Shown here one piece after another: positions 9,422 through 18,201 of a stretch of 46,215 nt of DNA. Below the pieces are notes generated by a model. It was not told the DNA's origin. It saw nothing but the letters and a program-made list of their open reading frames with translations, and did not search any database. The translations under genes and the position numbers were made by a program. Every line of letters begins with the position of its first letter. Position 1 is the stretch's first letter. Origin of the DNA: Ignavibacteria bacterium (lineage in GTDB: Bacteria > Bacteroidota > Ignavibacteria > Kapaibacteriales > Kapaibacteriaceae); NCBI GenBank assembly GCA_947459875.1, contig CANHFG010000009.1, positions 1 to 46,215 on the forward strand, read 5' to 3'.

Positions 9422-9687
9422 GTGTTCGGCCTCGTGGGCCGCGTTTCAATTTCGAGGTGTGTCAGGATCTGCATGGCCTCAGCGTGCGACGTGCCGCACA
9501 TCTGCTCATGTGGCTGCAGAGTGCCACAGAATGCCGGACGTTCCGGCTGACCAAAGAGCATGCAGCGCAGATCATCCGTCAGCTGCACACATCGAACACC
9601 GGCAGGCTTGCCGTTCGGCATACCGGGAATAGGCGACGTAATGGATGGGGCTATGCAGCATGCTCCACACAACGGACGGCATGTCAT
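9418..9687 (-). CDS. YkgJ-type cysteine-cluster protein
   Basis: 89 residues. The N-terminal CRPLCGACC, a central C-V-Q-L-x5-RC and a later C-GTLQPHEQMC give the Cys pattern of the small Zn/Fe-chelating CxxCxxCC family (UPF0153/YkgJ). Metal binding is known or predicted for the family, but the biological role is not. ATGA overlaps on both sides (with the aminotransferase at 9684-9687 and the methyltransferase at 9418-9421) show it is translated as part of the operon. Confidence 0.75.
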   Translation of the reverse strand: MTCRPLCGACCIAPSITSPIPGMPNGKPAGVRCVQLTDDLRCMLFGQPERPAFCGTLQPHEQMCGTSHAEAMQILTHLEIETRPTRPNT

Positions 9688-10883
9688 GCGCTGGCGAAGA
9701 CGGCTGTCAGTGCAGCATGCAGCTCATCAATGTCACTGCGTGTGATGATAAACGGCGGTACAAGTCGGATGACCGTGCCCGCCGTGGCATTGGCAATGAC
9801 GCCACATTCGAGCAGGCGCGGGATGAATGGCGCTGCGTCCTGCGTCAGTACGATGCCCTGCATGCAGCCACGACCCCGTATCTCGCGGACAAGCTCCGGG
9901 AATTGTGACTGCAGTTCACGCAGCCGACCATGCAGGTACTCGCCAACCTCGCGCACGTGGTCCATCATTCCCGACATCACCTCATCCATCACAATGCTTC
10001 CGGCGACGCAGGCCACGGGGTTGCCACCATAGGTGGTGCCATGCATGCCCCTATCCAGTAACGCGGCTGCTTCGTTCGTTGCAAGAATTCCGCCAAGTGG
10101 AAGTCCGCCGCCCATGGCTTTGGCAATCGTCACAACGTCAGGCCGCACTCCATAGCGTTCGAATGCGAAGAAGTCGCCCGTGCGACCGATGCCCGACTGA
10201 ACCTCGTCGGCAATCACAAGAAAGCCATACTGCTGCTTGAGACGCCAGATCGCATCAATGAATTCCTGCGTGGCCTCCGTAATGCCCCCTTCACCCTGAA
10301 GAAATTCGAGCATGATCGCTGCGGTGTTCTCATCAACGCGCGACTCGAGAGCATCAACGTCATTGTAGGGAAGCACAAGTGTATTCGGAAGAAACGGCCC
10401 CATTCCGTCCTTGTAAAGGGGCTTATCCATCACCGATAGGGCACCATAGGTACGACCATGAAAGCCCCCAGAGAAGCCGATGATATCATAACGTCCGGTA
10501 GCACTGCCAAATCGACGGGCGATCTTCATGGCACCATCGGTCGACTCAGCGCCGGAGTTGCTGAAAAACACGCGTGGGTAGCCCGATGCCGTCACGAGCT
10601 GTTCAGCCAGTGCGACCTGCGGTTCCTGGTAGAACACATTGGACACGTGCATATATCGGCGGATCTGGTGCTCTACGGCCTCAATGATGCGCCGGTGGCT
10701 GTGCCCCAGCGCATTAACGGCGATCCCACCCAGCATGTCCAGGTAGGCCTTGCCATCAACGTCATAAATGCGCATGCCCTCGGCACGGTCGATCGCAACG
10801 CTGATACGGCGGTAGGTCTGAAACACCACCGCGTGTTCGCGGTCGATGATCTCTTGGCTGGCAAGGGTATCGGTAACGGACAT
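9684..10883 (-). CDS. argD: Class III PLP-dependent aminotransferase, acetylornithine aminotransferase-like
   Basis: 399 residues. Typical class III features are DMLGGIAVNALGHSHRRI near the N-terminus, FSNSGAESTDGAMKIAR (PLP phosphate binding), GFHGRTYGALS, VIADEVQSGIGRTG (Asp that contacts the pyridine nitrogen) and TIAKAMGGGLPLGG with the Schiff-base Lys. The family moves an amino group from N2-acetylornithine or similar omega-amino acids to 2-oxoglutarate. Length and motifs fit ArgD best, but succinyl-ornithine, LysJ and 4-aminobutyrate enzymes are close, and no other arginine gene is nearby. Start and stop overlap its neighbours (TAATG and ATGA). Confidence 0.75.
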   Translation of the reverse strand: MSVTDTLASQEIIDREHAVVFQTYRRISVAIDRAEGMRIYDVDGKAYLDMLGGIAVNALGHSHRRIIEAVEHQIRRYMHVSNVFYQEPQVALAEQLVTASGYPRVFFSNSGAESTDGAMKIARRFGSATGRYDIIGFSGGFHGRTYGALSVMDKPLYKDGMGPFLPNTLVLPYNDVDALESRVDENTAAIMLEFLQGEGGITEATQEFIDAIWRLKQQYGFLVIADEVQSGIGRTGDFFAFERYGVRPDVVTIAKAMGGGLPLGGILATNEAAALLDRGMHGTTYGGNPVACVAGSIVMDEVMSGMMDHVREVGEYLHGRLRELQSQFPELVREIRGRGCMQGIVLTQDAAPFIPRLLECGVIANATAGTVIRLVPPFIITRSDIDELHAALTAVFASA

Positions 10884-12424
10884 TACTTTTCGAGAATCGT
10901 GAATTCGACGCGACGGTTTTTAGCGCGCCCTTCGTCAGTGTCGTTTGTTGCCAGCGGACGGGTTTCTCCATAGCCCCGCGCCGTGATGCGCAATGGATCG
11001 ACGCCGCCCACCATCACAACGTAGTCCTTGACGGCACGAGCCCGATCGTCGGAAAGCTGCTGATTATCAGAATCCTTCCCCATCGCATCGGTGTGACCAC
11101 TGACCTCGATCTTCATCGTCGGGTTATCCTTCATCAGGTTCACCAGCTGCTGAAGCTCTGTGGTCGACTCTGCCTTTAGCGTTGCCAGCTTGCGGTCGAA
11201 AAAGATGTTCTTGAGTTCGATCACGACGCCCTTTTCGAGCGGAACGAGTTCAAGGTCGCGCTGACGCTCGGCGTAGGCCGTGTCCGCCGTCAGATCAATG
11301 TTTTCACTAATGGCCCCGAAGTCCTTTGCCTCGGCACGCAGGCCGTAGGAGATTCCCGCCGGCAGAGTGATCACGTACTCTCCCGAGAGGTCTGCCGACC
11401 GCGACCGGCCAACTTCTGTGCCAGTGGATAGGTTCACGTAGATGATGTCGGCCGCAACGGCCCCCTTCGTCTTCTTGTTCAGCACTCTTCCCGATAACAG
11501 CACCACCGGACGTGGGCGTACCTTCTCCGGAAGCCGAACACGGAAGATGTCCCCGCTGAGCGTGTCGACGTACGACACGAAGTACGCATACCTGCCGTCG
11601 GCGGGGATCGTGTAGGAAAGGTCCCAGTCAGCCGTATTGATCGTTGGTCCAAGGTTGACCGGTTCGGACCAATTCTTCCACGTCGAATCGAGTCGACGCG
11701 ACACATAGACGTCGAAAGCCCCGTAGCCCTCTCGTCCATCGGTAGCGAAGTACAGAGAGGCATCATCAGATGCCAGAAACGGTGTGGCTTCCTGACCCGC
11801 CGAATTGATGACCGGTCCAAGATTCATCGGCGGCGCATACGAACCGTCACGCCGACGCAGGCTCACGTACAGATCGCGATTGCCACGCGTATCTGAGCGC
11901 TGGATGGCCATGATAAGCGCCTCTCCGTCATTCGAGAGACAGAACTCCGAGTACTTGCTTTCGTTGGAGTAGTCGGCGATCTCAAGGGGCTTCGGTAACG
12001 ACCAGCCACTGGATGTACGCTTGGAAAGCGCCACGCTCCGGAGCTTGATGGAGGGATCCGAATATGAGTCAAGCAGCAGCATGCTTTTGCCATCGGGCGA
12101 TATCGAGCACACGCTGTTATTACCGCGGTTGTTCAATACGCCACCGATGTTCAACGCCTCGCCCCAGGTGCCGTCGTCCTGCAATTCGCTCACCCAAATG
12201 TCTTCACCCCCACCTCCAATGTTGTCCGGTGAGCCCTTGCGGCAAATGAACAGCGTGCGTCCATCCGGTGATATCACCGGCTTGAGATCATCGTACGCAC
12301 TGTTCACACCGCTGCCCAGCGACTCTGACCGAAATGTGGTGTCTGCGCCGGAAAATGCGGTGGCCATCACCGGAAAGGTGATGGCCAGCAATGCAGCGGA
12401 GATCGTCTTCGTCAGAGTGTTCAA
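10883..12424 (-). CDS. Exported PD40-repeat / OmpA-domain protein, PorE-like
   Basis: 513 residues from a TTG start (12424) 12 nt after the previous stop, with AAGGG upstream. A signal peptide (about 1-24) is followed by WD40-like PD40 repeats (SPDGRTLFICRKG, SPDGKSMLLLDSY and others, about 45-290), a carboxypeptidase-regulatory-like beta domain (about 315-390) and an OmpA C-terminal peptidoglycan-binding domain (VSGHTDAMGKDSDNQQLSDD, then RRVEFTI). This order matches the PD40-CRD-OmpA part of PorE, a T9SS component that holds the complex to peptidoglycan; the TPR part of PorE is absent. In a genome rich in T9SS cargo this is a reasonable but unproven role. Confidence 0.85.
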   Translation of the reverse strand: MNTLTKTISAALLAITFPVMATAFSGADTTFRSESLGSGVNSAYDDLKPVISPDGRTLFICRKGSPDNIGGGGEDIWVSELQDDGTWGEALNIGGVLNNRGNNSVCSISPDGKSMLLLDSYSDPSIKLRSVALSKRTSSGWSLPKPLEIADYSNESKYSEFCLSNDGEALIMAIQRSDTRGNRDLYVSLRRRDGSYAPPMNLGPVINSAGQEATPFLASDDASLYFATDGREGYGAFDVYVSRRLDSTWKNWSEPVNLGPTINTADWDLSYTIPADGRYAYFVSYVDTLSGDIFRVRLPEKVRPRPVVLLSGRVLNKKTKGAVAADIIYVNLSTGTEVGRSRSADLSGEYVITLPAGISYGLRAEAKDFGAISENIDLTADTAYAERQRDLELVPLEKGVVIELKNIFFDRKLATLKAESTTELQQLVNLMKDNPTMKIEVSGHTDAMGKDSDNQQLSDDRARAVKDYVVMVGGVDPLRITARGYGETRPLATNDTDEGRAKNRRVEFTILEK

Positions 12425-12436
12425 GAGGCAACACCC

Positions 12437-13051
12437 TTACTTGTTCTTGGTGATCTTCATGGAAATCTTCTCTAACGGGTTGTTGCTGCCATCCTGAGGT
12501 GCTCTGACAATGGCGTCGGCAACTTCCATGCCGCTGACAACTTCACCGAATGTCGAGTATTGCCCGTCAAGCCAGTCAGCCTTTGCAACGCAAATGAAAA
12601 ACTGGCCGCTAAAGCTGTTCGGATCTTGCGTACGAGCTGCCGACAGCACTCCACGAAGGTGAGGTTTGTTCGAGAATTCCGCCTGCACCTTGTCCCTATG
12701 ACCACCGGAGCCCCATGAACTACGCGGACCGTTCTTGCTGTTTGGGTCGCCCCCTTGGATCATGAAGTTGGCAATACAGCGGTGGAATGCCGTGCCATCA
12801 TAGAAGCCTTCGGCAACACGGGCATCAAAGAAAGCCACATGCTTTGGTGCAACATCCGGCCAGAGACGCAGAACGATCTTTCCGAGGTTGGCAGTGCCTT
12901 GCGTGACTTCGATGGTGTACATTGGTCCGTCACCTGGGTTGATGGGCCCAGTCGGATCGGTCTCGTCTGCACAGCCCGACGCAATAACCATTGCACTTAC
13001 AAGGAGGGCAAGCAGGCAGCGTTGCACAGCAGGAGTTATCATGGTGAACAT
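12437..13051 (-). CDS. Lipoprotein cyclophilin-type peptidyl-prolyl isomerase
   Basis: 204 residues. The signal peptide ends in a lipobox-like IASGCAD, so the protein is probably lipid-anchored and periplasmic. The cyclophilin core follows from about residue 45: YTIEVTQGTANLGKIVLRLW, FHRCIANFMIQGGDPN, SAARTQDPNSFSGQFFICV and YSTFGEVVSGMEV. The catalytic Arg (FHR) and the QFF region are present. It is highly similar to the next gene upstream (13065-13661), a tandem duplicate, with the same ending MKITKNK. Predicted job: cis-trans isomerisation at prolines during folding of exported proteins. Confidence 0.92.
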   Translation of the reverse strand: MFTMITPAVQRCLLALLVSAMVIASGCADETDPTGPINPGDGPMYTIEVTQGTANLGKIVLRLWPDVAPKHVAFFDARVAEGFYDGTAFHRCIANFMIQGGDPNSKNGPRSSWGSGGHRDKVQAEFSNKPHLRGVLSAARTQDPNSFSGQFFICVAKADWLDGQYSTFGEVVSGMEVADAIVRAPQDGSNNPLEKISMKITKNK

Positions 13052-13064
13052 CAGAAGCGGTGAA

Positions 13065-13661
13065 TTACTTGTTCTTCGTGATCTTCATTTCGATCTTTTC
13101 CAGCGGATTGTTCCCCGCATCCTGAGGAGCAGCAACGATCGCGTCGGCCACTTCCATACCGCTGATGACCTCACCAAAGGCAGTGTACTGTCCGTCGAGC
13201 CATGGGGAAGGGGCTACACAGATGAAGAACTGACCGCTGAAGCTGTTTGGATCTTGCGTGCGAGCTGCCGACAGCACACCACGCTGGTGTGGCCTGTTGG
13301 AGAATTCGGCAACTACCTTGTCCTCATGACCGCCTGAACCCCACGAGTTGCGCGGACCGCTCTTACTGTTTGGGTCGCCCCCTTGGATCATGAAGTTGGC
13401 GATGCAACGGTGAAACGCCGTACCATTATAGTGGCTTTCTGCAACACGGGCATCGAAGAATGCTACGTGCTTTGGCGCGACGTCTGGCCACAGACGGATA
13501 ACAATCTTGCCGAGGTTGGTGTTGCCTTGGGTGACTTCGATCGTGTAGGTATTCATCGGTGCGCCTCCAGATTTTGCGGTGGTTTGGGATTGTGCGTTCA
13601 TTGAGCCACTTGAAACGAGCAGTGAACAAAAAACTGCGACGATCAGCGAGGTGATGCGCAT
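13065..13661 (-). CDS. Exported cyclophilin-type peptidyl-prolyl isomerase
   Basis: I choose the ATG at 13661 (MRITSLIVAVFCSLLVSS), which has GGAGA eight bases upstream; longer starts overlap the previous gene. The signal peptide ends at MNAQ, with no lipobox, so the enzyme is likely soluble in the periplasm. The cyclophilin core is intact (FHRCIANFMIQGGDPN, SFSGQFFICV). It differs from its tandem copy at 12437 mainly in the N-terminal targeting sequence, so one copy appears soluble and the other membrane-tethered. It lies 34 nt after the UppP-cyclophilin gene. Confidence 0.92.
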   Translation of the reverse strand: MRITSLIVAVFCSLLVSSGSMNAQSQTTAKSGGAPMNTYTIEVTQGNTNLGKIVIRLWPDVAPKHVAFFDARVAESHYNGTAFHRCIANFMIQGGDPNSKSGPRNSWGSGGHEDKVVAEFSNRPHQRGVLSAARTQDPNSFSGQFFICVAPSPWLDGQYTAFGEVISGMEVADAIVAAPQDAGNNPLEKIEMKITKNK

Positions 13662-13695
13662 GATGTGATTCTCCATGAGAATTGATGATTCGGTG

Positions 13696-15171
13696 TTATT
13701 TCTTGCCACTCACGTGCGGTCGGATGTTCTTGACGACGATCGGACTCTTTGGCGTGCCGTCGGTATCACCCAGGGGGCCGGGCTCAACTTCGACGCTTCC
13801 GATCTTCGATACGACTTCCATTCCACCAATGACGCTGCCAAAAATCGTGTATTGATACGGAAGTGCCGAAGCTTTTTCGAGGCAAATGAAGAATTGACTG
13901 GTTCCGGTGTTGGGAGCCGACTTTCGGGCCATGGCAACGATGCCCGGACGGTAGCCGCGTCGAGCCGAAGGAGCCGATTCGTTCAATTCATCCATGAGTG
14001 GCTCTCCGGTTGCTGTTTCTCCCCCTCTTCCCCACTCGTTCCGGGCCTTCCGGTCGCGCGTGTTGGGATCGCCCATCTGAACGACGAAGTCCCGCGCCAC
14101 GCGGTGAATCAGCGTGCCGTCATAGTACTTCCGCCCCACGAGAGTAAGGAAGTTGGCAACCGATTTGGGTGCATCACGGCCATACAGCTCGATGCTGATC
14201 GTTCCCTTGGACGTCACAACGTCCACAGTATCCGTAGCCACGGCGCTCGAAAGAGAATCGATCGGCGGCACGCTCAGTGTCTCAGCTGGGGGCGAGATCT
14301 GCTGCACGATCTCAACAGGGGGCTGCTGTTTCGGCTGGCAGCCGGTAAGGAGGATGATCAGCCCGAGCGCTACGCGATAGATCACAAAAACGGCCATGGT
14401 GCGCGTACGAAGAAACTTCAGGAGGGTATCAATACTCCAGTACCCGCTCACAAAGGCCGCAATGGTGGCAACGGCAAGCGCTGCCCCGCTTCCTGCATCG
14501 GAGAGGTTACCCACCTCGCGAGAGAACTGTAGTAGACCGGCAGCGAGAACTGACGGGATAGAGAGCAGAAACGAAAACCGTGCGGCGTGCTCACGCGTCA
14601 TTCCACGGAACATGGCCGCCATCATCGTCGAGCCGCTGCGCGAAGAGCCAGGCACAAGGGCAAGGCACTGTGCTGCTCCGATCACCACCGCATCGGTCAT
14701 TGTCAGGTCAGACGTCGACCGGGTGAATGAGGCCCGCCGCTCGGCAAGCCATAGCAGCAGCCCGACGCCGATGAGCGCACCGGCGATCACGTGCAGATCC
14801 TTCGTCAGTGCTCCCTCGATCACATCCTTAAAGGCCAGGCCGATCACGACGATCGGTACCGTGCCAACGATAACGAACCATGCCAGACGTGCATCAGCCC
14901 CCTGCTCGCGCAAAGGCCTTCGGCCGCGGCCAATGTTCTCCGACGCCCACCCCGTTACCGAGCGCATAATGTCGGTGCGGAAGTACAAAAGCACGGCTGC
15001 AAGCGTGCCCAGCTGAATGGTGGCCATGAACGACGTCCACCGCTCTGGATGCGACGGGTCGATCACCCCCATGATGGATGCCGCGATCGTCAGATGCGCC
15101 GTACTGGAGATCGGCAGAAACTCGCTCAGCCCCTGAATAATGCCGAGAATGGCGGCAGTAAGGATCGACAT
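13696..15171 (-). CDS. uppP: Undecaprenyl-diphosphatase (UppP/BacA) fused to a cyclophilin domain
   Basis: The start is the ATG at 15171 (MSILTAAILGIIQGLSEF); the longer frame would begin in the heptamer repeat. Residues 1-275 are a multi-helix UppP that recycles undecaprenyl diphosphate for wall synthesis: SEFLPISSTAH and LVPGSSRSGST are its catalytic motifs. The expected last helix (VFVIYRVALGLIILL) runs without a stop into LTGCQPK, a lipobox-like site at Cys 278, then a Pro-rich linker and a full cyclophilin domain (about 315-491; HRVARDFVVQMGDPN, TSQFFICLE). The usual UppP length is ~265-275, so the isomerase is an added domain. An internal ATG (14397) could also start a 20-residue lipoprotein signal and yield a separate isomerase. 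Confidence 0.88.
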   Translation of the reverse strand: MSILTAAILGIIQGLSEFLPISSTAHLTIAASIMGVIDPSHPERWTSFMATIQLGTLAAVLLYFRTDIMRSVTGWASENIGRGRRPLREQGADARLAWFVIVGTVPIVVIGLAFKDVIEGALTKDLHVIAGALIGVGLLLWLAERRASFTRSTSDLTMTDAVVIGAAQCLALVPGSSRSGSTMMAAMFRGMTREHAARFSFLLSIPSVLAAGLLQFSREVGNLSDAGSGAALAVATIAAFVSGYWSIDTLLKFLRTRTMAVFVIYRVALGLIILLTGCQPKQQPPVEIVQQISPPAETLSVPPIDSLSSAVATDTVDVVTSKGTISIELYGRDAPKSVANFLTLVGRKYYDGTLIHRVARDFVVQMGDPNTRDRKARNEWGRGGETATGEPLMDELNESAPSARRGYRPGIVAMARKSAPNTGTSQFFICLEKASALPYQYTIFGSVIGGMEVVSKIGSVEVEPGPLGDTDGTPKSPIVVKNIRPHVSGKK

Positions 15172-15185
15172 GGGGCGAAGATAAG

Positions 15186-15238
15186 TCAGGTGCGGGGTTT
15201 GGGGTTCGAGGCTTGAGGTGTGGGGTGTGAGATCTGAA
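15186..15238 (+). repeat. Degenerate heptamer array, G-rich on the plus strand
   Basis: After GTCAGG come six consecutive 7-nt units (TGCGGGG, TTTGGGG, TTCGAGG, CTTGAGG, TGTGGGG, TGTGAGA) of consensus YNYGRGG. It lies between the SRPBCC gene and uppP, within the leader of uppP. Related arrays in inverted orientation are at 15721-15750 and 19292-19340. Confidence 0.75.
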
Positions 15239-15247
15239 GGTGATGGT

Positions 15248-15664
15248 TTACAAAGTCTCAGCCAAAGCGACAAGTAACTTGACGGTTTCCGGGAAGCCCT
15301 TCTCAATGTTCTTGCCGATCACACGCGAGAAGAGAGGAGTAAGAAGTCCATGCATTTCAACGCGATGGACGACCTCCAAGCCCTGCGGTGTCTCGTTCAG
15401 CGTGTGGATGAAGTCCATTGTGCAAACGGGGAGGACGCTTCTGCTCGTGAATGAGGACAGCTGCGAGCACTCAGTGATCGTGAACTTCACCGTGGGGCCA
15501 TTCGATGGCTGCATGGTACCAGTCGTGCCTACGGCAAAACCCCCGTTCAGGCGCGCTTCGCGAACATCAGCGTCCCAAACCTTCCAGTTCGGCACATCAA
15601 CCCATAGCTGCCAAAGGCGATGCCTCGTTGCTGATGTAATCCTGCGTGATTCAGTCGACCACAT
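15248..15664 (-). CDS. SRPBCC / polyketide-cyclase-like protein
   Basis: 138 residues from the ATG at 15664, which has GGAGG seven bases upstream. WQLWVDVPNWKVWDADV near the N-terminus and a central beta-rich part ending in a C-terminal helix (FSRVIGKNIEKGFPETVKLLV) are typical of START/SRPBCC small hydrophobic-ligand-binding folds. No signal peptide, so cytoplasmic. Ligand and role are unknown. It lies between two heptamer arrays. Confidence 0.72.
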   Translation of the reverse strand: MWSTESRRITSATRHRLWQLWVDVPNWKVWDADVREARLNGGFAVGTTGTMQPSNGPTVKFTITECSQLSSFTSRSVLPVCTMDFIHTLNETPQGLEVVHRVEMHGLLTPLFSRVIGKNIEKGFPETVKLLVALAETL

Positions 15665-15720
15665 GATCAGACCTCCATTGTGAATTCGACATATACCGCT
15701 GATCCAAGAGAGCAAACTAT

Positions 15721-15750
15721 CGCCTCACACCTCAAACCTCAAACCTGTCA
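15721..15750 (-). repeat. Degenerate heptamer array, G-rich on the minus strand
   Basis: On the minus strand TGACAGG is followed by TTTGAGG, TTTGAGG and TGTGAGG. Same unit type as 15186-15238 and 19292-19340, and the TGACAGG edge is shared with the latter. It lies 26 bp after the stop of the T9SS propeller gene. Confidence 0.7.
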
Positions 15751-15775
15751 AATGAGGTCACAGAGTGCAGGATAG

Positions 15776-18121
15776 TCATCGCGAAAGCACAACAGTCTGG
15801 GTAGACGTCCCGTTGGGGCCCCGGCAGACAACGTAATAGATTCCGTTTGAGAGGTCGGCTGCATCCATCACCGCAGATGAGGAGTACGACCGGACACGGG
15901 AATGAAGTTGCGAGGTGAGATCACGAACCTCCTCGCCAAGCTGATTGTATACCTTCAGCGTGAGCGTTTGCGGGGACACGGTCCAGAACCACGTAATGGC
16001 GATTGTTGTGCTTACGGAGAACGGATTAGGATAGGGCGGATAAGAGAACACGTCTGCCTGCTCTTCAACTCCGGTGGTCACCGAATCGATGGGTCCGTTG
16101 TAGAAGTCGCCTCGCGAGTTTGCGATGTAGACATAGTCCCCTGCAGAGAAAACGTTGTCATTGACTCCGCTCCGCACTGCAGCCATGTGTAGAAGGAATC
16201 GGTCCTCCAGTCTGCTGCTAAACGAGCGGCCAGTGTCACGAGAAACGTGCACGTCTGTGAGGCCACGGATACTAACAAGCGCATCGTCAACGAAGCATGA
16301 GAATCCCTCAGGATCCGCATCACTTCCATCGCTCGGACCCATGTCAAGCAGCAAAGCCGAGGATGCATCATCGGGTAGCAAAATAGAATGGTTGCGTTGC
16401 GCCCCGAGAATACACACAAGTGATCCGTCTTTAACTACATGACGGCCGGCTGGCACTTTTGTAAGCAGCACATCCCAAGTTATGCCGTCCGTGGATCGAA
16501 CAAGCTCTCTTGTGCTGTCATCATCGCGCGTCCCCAGTGCGAGGTACGCAGAACTGTCGCGAGTCACACCAACAAGCGTAAACTCACTATACTCGGTCGG
16601 ATATGGCGCTTGTTGCCAAGTCCTTGCTGAGTCTGTCGTTATCGCAAGGTACTTGCGGAACCATAACTCAACGGCCGCTTTTGAGGCTGATTGCCATGCC
16701 GAATTCAGCACGGTTCTGGCAATTGGGCCGGGGTTTGTCTGCCAGGTTATGCCGCCGTTTGTGGTGACGAATGTATATCCGAAAATCTGGCTAGTGTCCG
16801 TGTGCTGATCTTTAATGCTGTCGGCAAAGATCACCATTCGATCGACTCCATGAGCTTCTGCCCTGGAGTATTCCCAACCTGTGTTCGTGGTCCAGCCAGC
16901 CTCCAAGCTTCCTATCCAGCGTACAGTGCTGTCCTTAGCGGCCCATGTTCGTAGCTCCTTGCCATCGGCATCGTGCTCGGACACCACCAGAAGGCCGCCG
17001 CGGTTCTCCGTCTTGATGTATGTTCCCTGCTTGGTTCCAGCGTAGAACACCGGCTTCGGCGATTGATCCCCTGCAACGCGAACTCGTCGAGAAAACCTCG
17101 GTGCGATCGGATCAGTCGTTATCTGCATCGTCGAAACGCGGTCAAACACACCGGAGATGACACCCGTATCAGATTTGGGGAAGAAGGCTAGGTCTTCCAT
17201 GGTCATCACATCGGTGTTCAGGATTACACCATTGATTCCCTCACGCCATTTCTTTCCTCCATCGACGGTAATGCAGAATCGACCAAAGGGCCGGAACATG
17301 TTGTATACAATCGCGACCCCAATTCCATTGGATGTGAATCTGATGGTGCGCACGTTATACCGTTCGTCGATCAAGCTCTGTGCCGGCACTTTGGTTTCCC
17401 ATGTCCCACCATCATCCGATGAACGTGCAAAGTAGGTCGTGTCACCACCGATCATCCACGTTGAGTCGTCAACCCACGCAACGGCAAGCAGAGTGACGGT
17501 GTCGGGTGCCTGGATAGTCGTTGGCAACCACGTACGCCCTGAATCTGCAGTGATAAGTGTACTACCCTTCCCACCGACAGCCATTGCTCTGCCCTGGGGG
17601 GCAGTGGAAATGGCATGAAGCGGAGCGGTTGATGAATGAACTTTCGTCCACGTCTGTCCTGCATCGCTACTGCGATGCACCGCTCCGCTGATGCCTGTAC
17701 ATAACAAGATTCGTGCGTCCAGATGTCGCACACAGGTAATGTCATCGTTCTCATCCACAACCACGCGTTCCCAGGTACGAAAGTGATCATCACTTCGGTA
17801 CACCGCCCCCCAGCCACCGGCAATAACGAGACCGGAGTCCGAGAAGTATGCCACAGACCGCAGGGTCTGCGCCTCATCAATCTGAACGAAGCTCCATGAC
17901 ACCCCCCGGTCTGACGTGAGATAGACTGATCCGAAGTAACCGACCGATGCCGCTCGCCGTCCATCAGGCGACGTACCGCAGGCTTCCTGCATGGTGCGTC
18001 CGGGAAACCGCCGAAGCGACTTCCATTGATGCTGAAGCTGAGCGTGCAGGCTGAATGTTGCCGTGCATATCGCAAAGAGATAGCACACAAATCGAATCCG
18101 ATAACGGTTACGCGTAATCAT
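15776..18121 (-). CDS. Large secreted BNR/PSII-type propeller protein with T9SS sorting domain
   Basis: 781 residues. The ATG at 18121 has GGAG upstream. A signal peptide (1-27, SLHAQ) leads into propeller repeats with S(D/S)DxGxTW motifs (SSDAGQTWTKV, SADSGRTWLP, SSDDGGTWE, TTDSARTWQQ) over about 40-680. The C-terminal ~90 residues form a T9SS type A domain with YPPYPNPFSVSTTIAI, LKVYNQLGEEVRDL and LSNGIYYVV. No catalytic motif is visible. It starts 80 bp after the Cys-rich frameshifted gene at 18202-18931 in the same direction, so the two are probably co-transcribed and may act together at the surface. Confidence 0.88.
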   Translation of the reverse strand: MITRNRYRIRFVCYLFAICTATFSLHAQLQHQWKSLRRFPGRTMQEACGTSPDGRRAASVGYFGSVYLTSDRGVSWSFVQIDEAQTLRSVAYFSDSGLVIAGGWGAVYRSDDHFRTWERVVVDENDDITCVRHLDARILLCTGISGAVHRSSDAGQTWTKVHSSTAPLHAISTAPQGRAMAVGGKGSTLITADSGRTWLPTTIQAPDTVTLLAVAWVDDSTWMIGGDTTYFARSSDDGGTWETKVPAQSLIDERYNVRTIRFTSNGIGVAIVYNMFRPFGRFCITVDGGKKWREGINGVILNTDVMTMEDLAFFPKSDTGVISGVFDRVSTMQITTDPIAPRFSRRVRVAGDQSPKPVFYAGTKQGTYIKTENRGGLLVVSEHDADGKELRTWAAKDSTVRWIGSLEAGWTTNTGWEYSRAEAHGVDRMVIFADSIKDQHTDTSQIFGYTFVTTNGGITWQTNPGPIARTVLNSAWQSASKAAVELWFRKYLAITTDSARTWQQAPYPTEYSEFTLVGVTRDSSAYLALGTRDDDSTRELVRSTDGITWDVLLTKVPAGRHVVKDGSLVCILGAQRNHSILLPDDASSALLLDMGPSDGSDADPEGFSCFVDDALVSIRGLTDVHVSRDTGRSFSSRLEDRFLLHMAAVRSGVNDNVFSAGDYVYIANSRGDFYNGPIDSVTTGVEEQADVFSYPPYPNPFSVSTTIAITWFWTVSPQTLTLKVYNQLGEEVRDLTSQLHSRVRSYSSSAVMDAADLSNGIYYVVCRGPNGTSTQTVVLSR

Positions 18122-18201
18122 TTCAGTCTCCGTGAGTTATGGGTAATGACTGCCGATTGAGAACACTCGTGCTTGTGATGTCCATGTGGACGTAGATGAG
18201 T

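Noticed and set aside
15186-15238. Heptamer arrays considered as CRISPR or minisatellite
   Set aside because: There are no spacers and units are only 7 nt and degenerate, so not CRISPR; I kept them as a separate repeat type.
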